Shown: positions 1 to 7,384, numbered from the stretch's first letter. The stretch: 17,179 nt of DNA from Caldithrix sp. (GCA_004357015.1 SMXE01000128.1:1-17179), one strand, 5' to 3'. The notes: generated from the sequence alone by a model not told the origin. Made by a program: numbers and translations.

Positions 1-46
1 AAGCACGAAATAATTCGGACATTTCTGATCGGAAAATTAGAGAACT

Positions 47-1246
47 ATGGCACACATTAGATACTTGACAGCGGGCGAGTCGCATGGACAGGCACTGGTT
101 GGCATTCTTGAAGGCATGCCGGCCGGCCTGGAGATTTGCGAAGAAGAAATCGCCAGAGACTTGCAGCGCCGGCAAATGGGACATGGCCGTGGTGGCAGAA
201 TGAAAATTGAAAAGGACTGGGCGCAGATTCTTACCGGCGTGCGTTTCGGCCAGACCCTGGGCAGTCCGGTTGCACTTCTCATCGAAAATAAAGACTGGAA
301 GAACTGGACAACAAAAATGTCTGTGGCACCGGTCAGCCATTCTGTCAAAGAGGTCGTGGTGCCCAGGCCCGGCCATGCGGACTACGCTGGTGCAATCAAG
401 TACGGCCACGGTGACATCCGAAATGTACTGGAACGCGCCAGTGCGCGCGAAACCGCTATGCGGGTTGCGCTGGCCGCCATTGCGCGCAAATTTCTGGCGG
501 CATTTTCGATCAAAATCATCAGTCACGTGCTGCGGATTCACAATGCCAGCAGCGGATTTTCTGTTGCCCGGCTGGGCACGAAGGACCAGGCGCCGTTCAG
601 CCTTGACGAAATCAGCGAACTCGCTGACCGCTCAAACGTTCGCTGTTTGGACGAGGCGGCCGCGGAACGCATGGTGGCGAGAATCGACGAAGCAAAAAAG
701 AATCGCGACACTGTCGGTGGCGTGTTTGAGGTCGTGGCCCTGAATGTTCCGGTCGGGCTCGGCAGCCACGTGCACTGGGATCGCAAGCTGGACGCCCGCA
801 TCGGCGAGGCCATGATGAGCATCCCGGCTATGAAGGGCGTGGAAATTGGCCTTGGATTTGAGGCGGCCGGCATGGTCGGCTCGGACGTGCACGATCCGAT
901 CCATTTTGATCAGCAGACGCACACGTACTACCGCTCACGCAACCACGCGGGTGGGCTGGAAGGCGGGATCACGAACGGCATGCCCTTGGTGGTACGGGTG
1001 GCCATGAAGCCGATCTCAACCTTGCTCAAGCCGCTGGATTCGGTAAACATGCAGACGCACGAAAAGACTGCGGCGCACATCGAACGCAGCGACGTATGTG
1101 CGGTGCCGGCGGCGTCCATCATCGGCGAGTCGATCTTGAGCCTGGTGCTGGCCGACGCCTTTCTCGAAAAATTTGGTGGAGACTCCGTGGCGGAGATTCG
1201 GGAGCGCCATGAGGCTTGGCAAGCCAATGTCGCAGGCAAAAAGTAA
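47..1246 (+). CDS. aroC: Chorismate synthase
   Basis: Chorismate synthase catalyses the last shikimate-pathway step: 5-enolpyruvylshikimate-3-phosphate loses phosphate to give chorismate, using reduced FMN, in the cytoplasm. The 399-residue product opens with the family N-terminus (T-A-G-E-S-H-G at residues 8-14). It has the R-P-G-H-A-D block near residue 106, the central signature G-H-G-D-I-R-N-V followed by R-A-S-A-R-E-T around residues 120-137, and the late E-G-G-I-T-N-G-M block that helps bind FMN and substrate. The length is within the family range, slightly longer than the E. coli enzyme. The ATG at 47 is chosen because it gives the canonical N-terminus; only a weak purine stretch (agagaa) lies upstream. 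The 3' end overlaps the start of aroK, and aroQ follows, so this is a co-transcribed aromatic amino acid cluster. Any promoter lies mostly or wholly before the window. Confidence 0.97.
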   Translation: MAHIRYLTAGESHGQALVGILEGMPAGLEICEEEIARDLQRRQMGHGRGGRMKIEKDWAQILTGVRFGQTLGSPVALLIENKDWKNWTTKMSVAPVSHSVKEVVVPRPGHADYAGAIKYGHGDIRNVLERASARETAMRVALAAIARKFLAAFSIKIISHVLRIHNASSGFSVARLGTKDQAPFSLDEISELADRSNVRCLDEAAAERMVARIDEAKKNRDTVGGVFEVVALNVPVGLGSHVHWDRKLDARIGEAMMSIPAMKGVEIGLGFEAAGMVGSDVHDPIHFDQQTHTYYRSRNHAGGLEGGITNGMPLVVRVAMKPISTLLKPLDSVNMQTHEKTAAHIERSDVCAVPAASIIGESILSLVLADAFLEKFGGDSVAEIRERHEAWQANVAGKK

Positions 1247-1760
1247 CATCTATCTGATCGGTTTCATGGGCGCGGGTAAGACCACGATAGGCAAGGCCCT
1301 GGCCGCGCTGCTTGGTTACTCGTTTTGGGACACAGATGAACTGGTCGAAAAGCAGGCGCGCGCGCCCATTACCAAAATTTTCGAAGAGCACGGTGAAGCC
1401 TATTTCAGGAAGGTAGAATCAGACGTTGTGAGGCAGGTTGCTGATCGGAGTGGCCTTGTGGTTGCACTCGGCGGCGGAGCCGTGCTGGCAGAGGATAATT
1501 GGGTGTCGATCCAGCAATCTGGCCTGTCCGTTTATTTGAAGTGGCCCCAGGATGTCCTAATTCACCGAATTTTGGACGGCAGTAAGCGTCCGCTGGTGGC
1601 GGCACTCCCGCGCCATTTGCGGCGGCAACAGCTTGCAGAGCTTCTCAATTCGCGGGAGCCGGTCTATCTGAAGGCTGACTTCTGTATTACCTGTGAGAAA
1701 AGCCAGTCTCCTGATGCCATCGCATCTTTGATTGAAACAAAAATAGGTGAGCGGAGATGA
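1227..1760 (+). CDS. aroK: Shikimate kinase
   Basis: Shikimate kinase phosphorylates shikimate at the 3-hydroxyl with ATP. Counting from the ATG at 1227 (177 residues), the Walker A loop G-F-M-G-A-G-K-T lies at residues 12-19. The D-T-D motif (35-37) binds Mg2+ and shikimate. R61 and E64 lie in the F-R-K-V-E segment, G-G-G is at 82-84, and a lid arginine sits in the S-K-R-P-L segment. All residues expected for activity are visible. The start is uncertain. An in-frame ATG at 1209, with ggag just upstream, adds six residues, and the frame is open back to 1173. All candidates lie inside the end of aroC, so translation is probably coupled. 1227 is preferred because it places the beta-1/P-loop at the usual distance from the N-terminus. 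The gene ends in an ATGA overlap with aroQ. Confidence 0.93.
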   Translation: MSQAKSNIYLIGFMGAGKTTIGKALAALLGYSFWDTDELVEKQARAPITKIFEEHGEAYFRKVESDVVRQVADRSGLVVALGGGAVLAEDNWVSIQQSGLSVYLKWPQDVLIHRILDGSKRPLVAALPRHLRRQQLAELLNSREPVYLKADFCITCEKSQSPDAIASLIETKIGERR

Positions 1761-2269
1761 AAAATATCGCAGTCGTGCACGGACCGAACCTGAATCTTCT
1801 CGGCGAAAGAGAGCCTGAAGTTTACGGCGCCATGACGCTTGCAGACCTAAATCAGGAAGTGACAACTTTTGCTCAGGCAATGGGTTTGGAAATCAGAGTT
1901 TTTCAATCCAATTCAGAGGGCACCATGATTGACTTTCTGCATGAGCAGCGCAAGTGGGCCGACGGCGTTGTGATCAATCCGGCGGCCTTCACCCATTACA
2001 GCTATGCCTTGCGCGATGCAATTGCCGCCATTGGTCTGCCTGTGATTGAAGTGCACTTATCCAACATTTTGGAACGCGAAGAATTCCGGCGCCACTCAGT
2101 CGTAGCAGATGTTTGTGTGGCGCGCCTTATGGGACTGGGATACAGAGGGTACCTGCGCGCTCTCGAACATCTCGTCGGTTTTGGAGTTAGAAAAGAATTA
2201 GACAATCAGGTGGCCCAATCGAATGACCTTGACACAGGTCTGAAAACCTGCGTCAACCTTCTAAAATAG
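1757..2269 (+). CDS. aroQ: Type II 3-dehydroquinate dehydratase with C-terminal extension
   Basis: This type II (dodecameric, trans-eliminating) dehydroquinase converts 3-dehydroquinate to 3-dehydroshikimate. The N-terminus H-G-P-N-L-N-L-L-G is typical. R18 and Y23 (in E-V-Y-G) match the catalytic Arg/Tyr pair. The F-Q-S-N-S-E-G, N-P-A-A-F-T-H-Y-S and I-E-V-H-L-S-N blocks follow, then R-R-H-S. The ATG overlaps the aroK stop (ATGA), which shows translational coupling. The product is 170 residues, while the family usually ends near 140-150, so roughly the last 25-30 residues (from about G-F-G-V-R-K) are extra. The stop is TAG at 2267-2269. The same frame then stays open to 2617 and encodes a GAF domain that lacks its own start, so the extra tail fits as the first helix of that GAF domain. 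The enzyme call is firm; whether the tail is a natural end or a cut fusion is open. Confidence 0.95.
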   Translation: MKNIAVVHGPNLNLLGEREPEVYGAMTLADLNQEVTTFAQAMGLEIRVFQSNSEGTMIDFLHEQRKWADGVVINPAAFTHYSYALRDAIAAIGLPVIEVHLSNILEREEFRRHSVVADVCVARLMGLGYRGYLRALEHLVGFGVRKELDNQVAQSNDLDTGLKTCVNLLK

Positions 2270-2305
2270 CGCTTCCCAAAGTACACGTGGGCTGGCATTT
2301 ATCTG

Positions 2306-2617
2306 GTGGAAGGGGACGAACTTGTGCTGCACAATTTTATCGGTAAGCCATCGCCGCATGAGCGCATTCCCATCGGAAAGGGTGTTTGCGGCGCTGCGGT
2401 AGCAGCGGAGGAATCGATCATCGTGCCAGACGTAAACGCAGACCCGAGATATCTGGCATGCAGCATCGAAACGAAATCGGAAATCGTGGTGCCCATTTTC
2501 GCCGGGCCGCAAGTGGTCGGGGAGATCGATATTGACAGCGACCAACCAGATGCCTTCCACGAGGGCGACCGTGAAATGCTTGAGTCGTGTGCCGAAATAT
2601 TGGGCAAACTCTTCTGA
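2306..2617 (+). CDS. GAF domain, free-methionine-(R)-sulfoxide-reductase type, lacking its own N-terminus
   Basis: About 103 residues form the core of a GAF domain resembling the fRMsr/MsrC family, which reduces free methionine-R-sulfoxide. Visible are R-I-P-I-G-K-G-V-C-G, V-P-D-V-N-A-D-P-R-Y-L-A-C, S-E-I-V-V-P-I and E-I-D-I-D-S, all hallmarks of this subgroup. Two of the three cysteines known from E. coli MsrC are present (in G-V-C-G and L-A-C). The one in the G-K-x-A-C segment is replaced, so activity is uncertain. The frame opens right after the aroQ TAG; codons 2270-2305 already encode the first GAF strand (F-P-K-Y-T-W-A-G-I-Y-L). GTG at 2306 is the first conventional start and would delete that strand, and no convincing ribosome binding site precedes it. 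The domain may be the C-terminal half of an interrupted AroQ-GAF fusion, a readthrough product, or a decaying gene. The domain identity is firm; its independent expression is not. Confidence 0.6.
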   Translation: MEGDELVLHNFIGKPSPHERIPIGKGVCGAAVAAEESIIVPDVNADPRYLACSIETKSEIVVPIFAGPQVVGEIDIDSDQPDAFHEGDREMLESCAEILGKLF

Positions 2618-2674
2618 ATCTCTGTGCAAGACTTCAACATCTTCTGATTGTTCGACAGGAAGTGGAATGATACT

Positions 2675-2715
2675 TGCCATAAGTCCAGTGTAATTTTCTG
2701 ACTGACTTTATGGCA
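2675..2715. promoter_or_regulatory. Inverted repeat upstream of lon
   Basis: TGCCATAAGTC at 2675-2685 faces GACTTTATGGCA at 2704-2715. Eight bases pair perfectly, then three more after a one-base bulge, around an 18-base AT-rich spacer. It ends 20 bases before the lon ATG and just before the ribosome binding site (taagg, 2724-2728). No T-run follows, so it is not a terminator. It could be an operator for a dimeric regulator or an mRNA hairpin controlling lon. The symmetry is visible; the role is inferred. Confidence 0.45.
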
Positions 2716-2735
2716 TACAAAAGTAAGGTTTTCTC

Positions 2736-5180
2736 ATGAAACATGGTCATCTATTCGATAGCGAGGATGTGGAAAAGGTAGACTTGCCTAACGTTGCCGG
2801 CGAAGACCCGGAAGAAACAGAGCGACCGGAAAATTTCAATCTTGAGATTCCGCAGGTGCTTTCCATTCTGCCTCTTCGTAACACTGTGGTCTTTCCGCAC
2901 CAGATCATCCCCATCTCCGTTGGCAGAAAGAAATCGATCAAACTGGTTGAGAGCACTCGCGAAGGCACAAAGCTGATCCTTCTTGTAGCGCAGAGGGATG
3001 GCAAGGTGGAAGGTCCCGGTCAGGACGACATCTTCCGCTGGGGCACCATCGCGTCGGTCATGAAGGTGTTTAAAATGCCAGACGGCACACAAAGTGTCAT
3101 GGTGCAGGGCTTGAGTCGGGCACGAATTGTAGAGTTCACCCAGTTTGAGCCATTCTTTAGAGGTCTTATCCAGCCGCAGAAAGAGGTAGTGGTTGAAGGT
3201 GTGGACATTGAGGCGCTGGTAGGGAATGTGCGGACCCTTTTTGAGAAAATTGTTGGCCTCGCACCCTATCTTACGCCGGAACACGTCATGCTGGTGCAGA
3301 ATACGGATGCGCCGGGCAGGCTGACGGACATCATCATTTGGAATCTGAATGTCTCGACTGCTGACAAACAAGAAATCCTGGAGTTGGCAGACGTCAAAGG
3401 CCGGCTGGAAAAGTTGAATTACATCCTGACCAAGGAGTTGCAGATCCTTGAGCTGGGCAGCAAAATTCAGTCAGAAGTGCAGGGGGAGATCAACAAGACG
3501 CAGCGAGAATACTACCTGCGCGAGCAGTTGAAGGCGATCAAGAAAGAACTGGGTGAAGCTGAAGACGACCGCACGGCTGAAATAGCAGAGCTGCGCAAGA
3601 AGATAAAAGACGCGAATATGTCTAAAGAGGCAAACGAGGTTGCGCTGAAAGAACTGGACCGCCTAGGGAAGATGCCACCCGCGGCCGCAGAATATACTGT
3701 ATCCCGCACCTATCTGGACTGGCTCATCGAGGTACCGTGGAGTAAGAGTACCGAAGACAACCTGGACATCGCAGCGGCAAGGGCGGTGCTGGATGAGGAT
3801 CACTATGACCTTGAAAAAATCAAGAAACGAATTCTGGAGTATCTCGCGGTCCGGAAGTTGAAAAAGGATATGAAAGGACCCATCCTGTGTTTCGTCGGGC
3901 CTCCGGGGGTAGGGAAGACCTCGCTCGGTAAGTCCATCGCAAGAGCTCTGGGCAGAAAATTCATGCGCATCTCCCTGGGTGGCGTTCACGACGAGGCCGA
4001 AATACGTGGCCACCGCAGAACTTACATTGGCGCATTGCCCGGCAGAATTATTCAGGGGCTAAAGAAAGTTGGCTCTAACAACCCGGTATTCATGCTAGAT
4101 GAAATTGACAAGGTTGGACAAGATTTTCGGGGTGACCCGTCTTCAGCGCTGTTAGAGGTGTTGGACCCGGAGCAGAACTTTGACTTCTCAGACCACTATT
4201 TGGAAGTCCCCTTTGATTTGTCGCAAGTGATGTTCATCACAACTGCCAACCTCGCCGATCCGATCATCCCAGCTCTTCGAGACCGCATGGAGTTAATTGA
4301 ACTACCCGGCTACACAGAGCATGAAAAACTCAACATCGCAAGAGAATATCTGATCCGGAAACAACTCACAGAACATGGCCTGAGGGAGTCGCAGTTGACT
4401 TTTGAGAATGATTCCATCATCGCCATCATCAACGCCTACACAAGGGAGGCAGGGGTTCGCAACCTCGAGCGGGAAATTGCCGCGGTCTGCCGCGGTGTCG
4501 CCATGGAAGTGGTGGAGGGTAAAACGGATTCCAAAACCATTCGAGCAGACGATCTGCACCAGTATCTTGGCTCCATTAAGTTTTTCTCCGAAGTTGCTGA
4601 GCGAACGTCCCGCTCAGGGGTTGCCACGGGACTGGCGTGGACACCAGCCGGCGGCGATATCTTGTTTGTAGAAGCGAACAAGATGCCGGGCACGGGTCAG
4701 CTCACGTTGACCGGGTCACTGGGGGATGTCATGAAGGAATCGGCGCGGGCGGCCTTGAGCTACATCCGATCACGGGCAAGTGAACTGAAAATATCGAACG
4801 ACATGTTCAGGAAATGGGACATCCACATCCACGTGCCAGCCGGTGCGATACCAAAGGATGGTCCTTCTGCCGGTGTGACACTGTTTACATCTCTGCTGTC
4901 GCTTTTGACAGACAGAAAGGTGAGAAATGACATTGCCATGACCGGGGAGATCACCTTGCGCGGATTGGTTCTGCCTGTTGGTGGCATCAAGGAGAAAGTA
5001 CTTGCCGCGCACCGGGCCGGGATCAAGAAGGTTCTGCTGCCGGAAAAAAATCGCACAGATTATGAGGACATTCCTGAAACCGTTCGCAATGAACTTGAGT
5101 TTACGTTTGTCAAAGAGGTGGAGGATGTCATTCGATTTGCGCTGGAACGATCCGGACAAAAATTGTCTCAAAAAAAGTAA
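2736..5180 (+). CDS. lon: ATP-dependent Lon protease (LonA type)
   Basis: Lon is a cytoplasmic homo-hexameric AAA+ serine protease that degrades misfolded proteins and specific regulators. The 814-residue protein has the LonA layout. An N-terminal substrate-binding LON domain spans about residues 38-230 (starts I-P-Q-V-L-S-I-L-P-L-R-N), followed by a helical/coiled region to about 340. The AAA+ module has Walker A G-P-P-G-V-G-K-T at 388-395 and Walker B V-F-M-L-D-E-I-D. The C-terminal protease domain carries the Ser/Lys dyad: S711 in K-D-G-P-S-A-G and K754 in G-G-I-K-E-K, 43 residues apart as in E. coli Lon (S679/K722). All key residues are intact. The ATG at 2736 has taagg seven bases upstream. 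The gene is separated by 118 bases from the GAF frame and by 191 from the next gene, so it is probably its own transcription unit. No CIRCE or clear heat-shock promoter was seen. Confidence 0.97.
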   Translation: MKHGHLFDSEDVEKVDLPNVAGEDPEETERPENFNLEIPQVLSILPLRNTVVFPHQIIPISVGRKKSIKLVESTREGTKLILLVAQRDGKVEGPGQDDIFRWGTIASVMKVFKMPDGTQSVMVQGLSRARIVEFTQFEPFFRGLIQPQKEVVVEGVDIEALVGNVRTLFEKIVGLAPYLTPEHVMLVQNTDAPGRLTDIIIWNLNVSTADKQEILELADVKGRLEKLNYILTKELQILELGSKIQSEVQGEINKTQREYYLREQLKAIKKELGEAEDDRTAEIAELRKKIKDANMSKEANEVALKELDRLGKMPPAAAEYTVSRTYLDWLIEVPWSKSTEDNLDIAAARAVLDEDHYDLEKIKKRILEYLAVRKLKKDMKGPILCFVGPPGVGKTSLGKSIARALGRKFMRISLGGVHDEAEIRGHRRTYIGALPGRIIQGLKKVGSNNPVFMLDEIDKVGQDFRGDPSSALLEVLDPEQNFDFSDHYLEVPFDLSQVMFITTANLADPIIPALRDRMELIELPGYTEHEKLNIAREYLIRKQLTEHGLRESQLTFENDSIIAIINAYTREAGVRNLEREIAAVCRGVAMEVVEGKTDSKTIRADDLHQYLGSIKFFSEVAERTSRSGVATGLAWTPAGGDILFVEANKMPGTGQLTLTGSLGDVMKESARAALSYIRSRASELKISNDMFRKWDIHIHVPAGAIPKDGPSAGVTLFTSLLSLLTDRKVRNDIAMTGEITLRGLVLPVGGIKEKVLAAHRAGIKKVLLPEKNRTDYEDIPETVRNELEFTFVKEVEDVIRFALERSGQKLSQKK

Positions 5181-5296
5181 TCTGAATCAACAGAATACAT
5201 TTCATGCAACACACGTGTCCGAGACCGGATGTGTGGAGACTGAGTTTTGACTAATAAAAACAACCCCTTCTGCGAATTGTGTCATCCCCTTAGCCC

Positions 5297-5312
5297 TGGC
5301 ACAGTGTTTGAA
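5297..5312 (+). promoter_or_regulatory. Possible sigma-54-like promoter (imperfect)
   Basis: The sequence TGGCAC-N5-TTGAA lies about 60 bases before the start at 5372. The -24 half matches the sigma-54 consensus (TGGCAC-N5-TTGCA) perfectly, with correct spacing. The -12 half has GA where the critical GC is expected. This is a candidate only; no enhancer-binding regulator gene is in the window. Confidence 0.25.
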
Positions 5313-5371
5313 TCGTTGCCATTCTCAAAAATCAACTCTTCGATTCATTGTGATACGCAGGGGTCCTTGGC

Positions 5372-5893
5372 ATGAAAGAACTGTTCTATTTTTCCACCTC
5401 CGACCTGATGATTCAGGTTTCTTATAAGAGCGACTTAAACTCGATCCACTATTTCTCCCACCGCTCCCTCTCCTTCGGCGAACGCGTTGTTGTTGAGCAA
5501 TATCTCCTGACCAACGTTGCTGTCAAAACAGAGTACTACAAAAAGCACCCTGCGATGTTAAATTATAATGGTGTTGACAGTAAGCTCGTAAAAGAACTGA
5601 ACCAGTTTCATCTGAAAAACACGATGAACCTACTTAAGGAAAAAGAGCGGGAGGTTAAGACTTCAGTCAAGAAATTGATTGATAAGTCTATGTCAAGTTA
5701 CTATTTTGAACAGATCGGAAACGCAATTTTGGAATTCAGAGATATTGTTGATGATTCCCTCGGCGATGAAATGTTGAGCTCCTACCGAAGAAAGTTGCGG
5801 CAATTGATAGAGGCCTACAACGTCTATTCGGCCAAGAAGGTGACGCTCGATGAGATTGTTCCGGAAGACCTGAAAGGGCATTTACAAACATAA
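5372..5893 (+). CDS. Hypothetical protein, 173 aa
   Basis: I do not recognise a family. The product is 173 residues, soluble in appearance, with no signal peptide or membrane segment. The first 60 residues are mixed and rich in Y, F and S. From about residue 65 onward it is mostly helical and charged, including a lysine/glutamate-rich stretch (L-L-K-E-K-E-R-E-V-K) near residue 90 that could form a coiled coil. Coding is supported by a good Shine-Dalgarno (aggggt, 5359-5364) about 8 bases before the ATG, by a full-length uninterrupted frame and by the tight fit between lon and the next gene (56 bases downstream). It may be co-transcribed with the beta-barrel/TPR gene that follows. No function is proposed. 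Confidence 0.75.
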   Translation: MKELFYFSTSDLMIQVSYKSDLNSIHYFSHRSLSFGERVVVEQYLLTNVAVKTEYYKKHPAMLNYNGVDSKLVKELNQFHLKNTMNLLKEKEREVKTSVKKLIDKSMSSYYFEQIGNAILEFRDIVDDSLGDEMLSSYRRKLRQLIEAYNVYSAKKVTLDEIVPEDLKGHLQT

Positions 5894-5916
5894 TTTATCT
5901 GTAAGCTCGCTAATCA

Positions 5917-5934
5917 ATTTCACAAATTTCACAA
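5917..5934 (+). repeat. Tandem 9-base repeat in a leader
   Basis: ATTTCACAA occurs twice back to back (5917-5925 and 5926-5934), directly before the ribosome binding site (aaaggag, 5937-5943) of the secreted barrel/TPR gene. It may only be a low-complexity A-rich leader, or it may be a small binding site. Confidence 0.4.
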
Positions 5935-5949
5935 CAAAAGGAGTTTTCC

Positions 5950-7194
5950 ATGAAAAACTGGATTGCGACCCTGGTGTTCGTTGCTGTCCTGACCACACTG
6001 GGCAGCGCGGTGTTTGCGCAATCGGGCAAAGGCGCATTTGGCATCGGCTTTAACGCGGGGGCTATGAAGATCTACGGTGACCGTCCCGAGGAAAGTTTTG
6101 GCGTCGGCGGCGAGGGTACCTTTTCGTATCGACTGCTGCCATTTGCAGACATAGGGCTGGCTGTCGGCTATGGACAGTTGAAATACAACTTTGTGCCTGG
6201 GACCAACGGTACCACCACGGACCTTATCAACGTAGACCTGAAGAGCAACTGGGAACTCCTCTCACGTGGCGTATTTAGGCCCTATATCACGTTGGGGGGC
6301 GGCATAATCAGTTACAATATCCGGGGTTCTGCATTCGGACGCAGCATTGACCCCACCGCTTTTGGCGGCGGCGGCTTTCGCGTGCAGTTCAATCCGACCT
6401 GGAACTGGTATGTGGGAGCAGATTACCGATTTACTAAAACCGACCGGTTGGATAACAACAGGGACGAGGGCAGCGCTGACGACGGGTTTCTTAACTTCAG
6501 ATCAGGTATTACGTACCAGTGGGGAGGCAGAAGAGACAGAACGTCGGATATCATCGCAGATGCAAGGGCGCCCATTTACGAGGTAGACGACACCGGATTT
6601 TTCGATGCACCATCCGGATACTCCGAAACAGAAACAAAGAACATGGAAGAGTATGTGAAATTGAAGTCTCGGGTCGACCAGATTACCTCCTCTGTCGATT
6701 CCAGAGACAGAGAAATCCTTGACCTGCAGCGCACACTGAGTGAGCGTAAGAGAATGTTGGCCTCACTTGAGAATCAGGTCGCAAGCAAAGCAGGGAGTGT
6801 TCGGATTCCACGAAGCGCTTCCATGTCAGGCTTCTCTGAAATATATGAGCAGGCCTTGACGCATTATTACAACAAGAGCTTTGGCGAGGGGATTTCTCTC
6901 TTCCGGATGTTGCTGCAACAGTATCCGAACCACGCGCTTGCCAGCAACTGTCAGTTCTGGATTGCACAGAGTTTTTTCTCTATGAACCGCTACCAGGAAG
7001 CGATTGACGCGTATTTCACAGTGCTGGATTTTGAGCGCTCTCTTAAAAAAGATGACGCGTTGTTCTTTCTCGGGAAGTCGTACTTAAAAATGGGCTCGGG
7101 AGATCGCGCACGCCAATCGTTTGGTCGTTTGATGCAGGACTATCCGGCCAGTGAGTACCGGCAGCAGGCCCAGGGTTACCTGGCCAAATTGTAG
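5950..7194 (+). CDS. Outer-membrane beta-barrel protein with coiled coil and C-terminal CpoB/YbgF-like TPR domain
   Basis: The 414-residue protein starts with a Sec signal peptide, with likely cleavage after V-F-A at residue 23. Residues about 28-195 form alternating amphipathic strands rich in G, Y and aromatic residues (for example A-D-I-G-L-A-V-G-Y-G and N-W-Y-V-G-A-D-Y-R-F), as in small 8-stranded OmpW/OmpX-like barrels. A linker leads to a heptad-rich coiled coil at about 220-275. Residues about 292-414 are TPR-like repeats resembling the C-terminus of CpoB/YbgF (Y-E-Q-A-L and F-R-M-L-L-Q-Q-Y-P followed by A-S-N-C-Q-F-W-I-A). The order suggests an outer-membrane anchor displaying a periplasmic TPR scaffold, possibly linked to Tol-Pal or envelope assembly; that role is inferred. 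The start has a strong aaaggag six bases upstream. A terminator follows at 7233-7305, so this gene ends its transcription unit. Confidence 0.85.
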   Translation: MKNWIATLVFVAVLTTLGSAVFAQSGKGAFGIGFNAGAMKIYGDRPEESFGVGGEGTFSYRLLPFADIGLAVGYGQLKYNFVPGTNGTTTDLINVDLKSNWELLSRGVFRPYITLGGGIISYNIRGSAFGRSIDPTAFGGGGFRVQFNPTWNWYVGADYRFTKTDRLDNNRDEGSADDGFLNFRSGITYQWGGRRDRTSDIIADARAPIYEVDDTGFFDAPSGYSETETKNMEEYVKLKSRVDQITSSVDSRDREILDLQRTLSERKRMLASLENQVASKAGSVRIPRSASMSGFSEIYEQALTHYYNKSFGEGISLFRMLLQQYPNHALASNCQFWIAQSFFSMNRYQEAIDAYFTVLDFERSLKKDDALFFLGKSYLKMGSGDRARQSFGRLMQDYPASEYRQQAQGYLAKL

Positions 7195-7232
7195 TGGCTG
7201 CGCACTGAAAAATTCTTGTTCTGTTTTTCACG

Positions 7233-7305
7233 GGTAGACAACCGTTCTAACTGAAGCCCATCCAATTCATACTTGAGTCCCATTGGGCGGTTGTCTGCCT
7301 TTTTT
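7233..7305 (+). terminator. Rho-independent terminator with long loop
   Basis: GGTAGACAACCG (7233-7244) pairs with CGGTTGTCTGCC (7288-7299) as a 12-bp stem with one U-G wobble. Six T residues (7300-7305) follow immediately. The 43-base loop is long, and an alternative inner GCCCA/TGGGC pairing exists (7256-7260 with 7284-7288). The position, 38 bases after the barrel/TPR gene and before the next gene, fits a terminator. Confidence 0.75.
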
Positions 7306-7384
7306 ATTATTGCTTGATTTTTTCCCTAAATACCCTTAATCTTGTTTCGGCAACCAGTTCCATTGTCGTCGGATTTTCATTTTC

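Noticed and set aside
2267..2269. TAG read as a sense codon genome-wide (code change)
   Set aside because: TAG is used as a normal stop at the ends of other genes here (7194, 9396, 10782), so reassignment is unlikely.
2261..2680. 139-codon open frame on the minus strand
   Set aside because: The plus strand here encodes clear GAF motifs; the minus frame resembles no family and reflects codon bias.
2751..3371. 206-codon open frame on the minus strand inside lon
   Set aside because: It lies wholly antisense to a strongly conserved lon coding region and its product shows no recognisable domain.
5207..5235. Possible hairpin (CACAC...GTGTG with TCC/GGA) after lon
   Set aside because: The stem is short and bulged and no T-run follows, so it is not a convincing terminator.
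5202..5250. Tiny ORF of about 15 codons after lon
   Set aside because: It has no ribosome binding site and no recognisable product.
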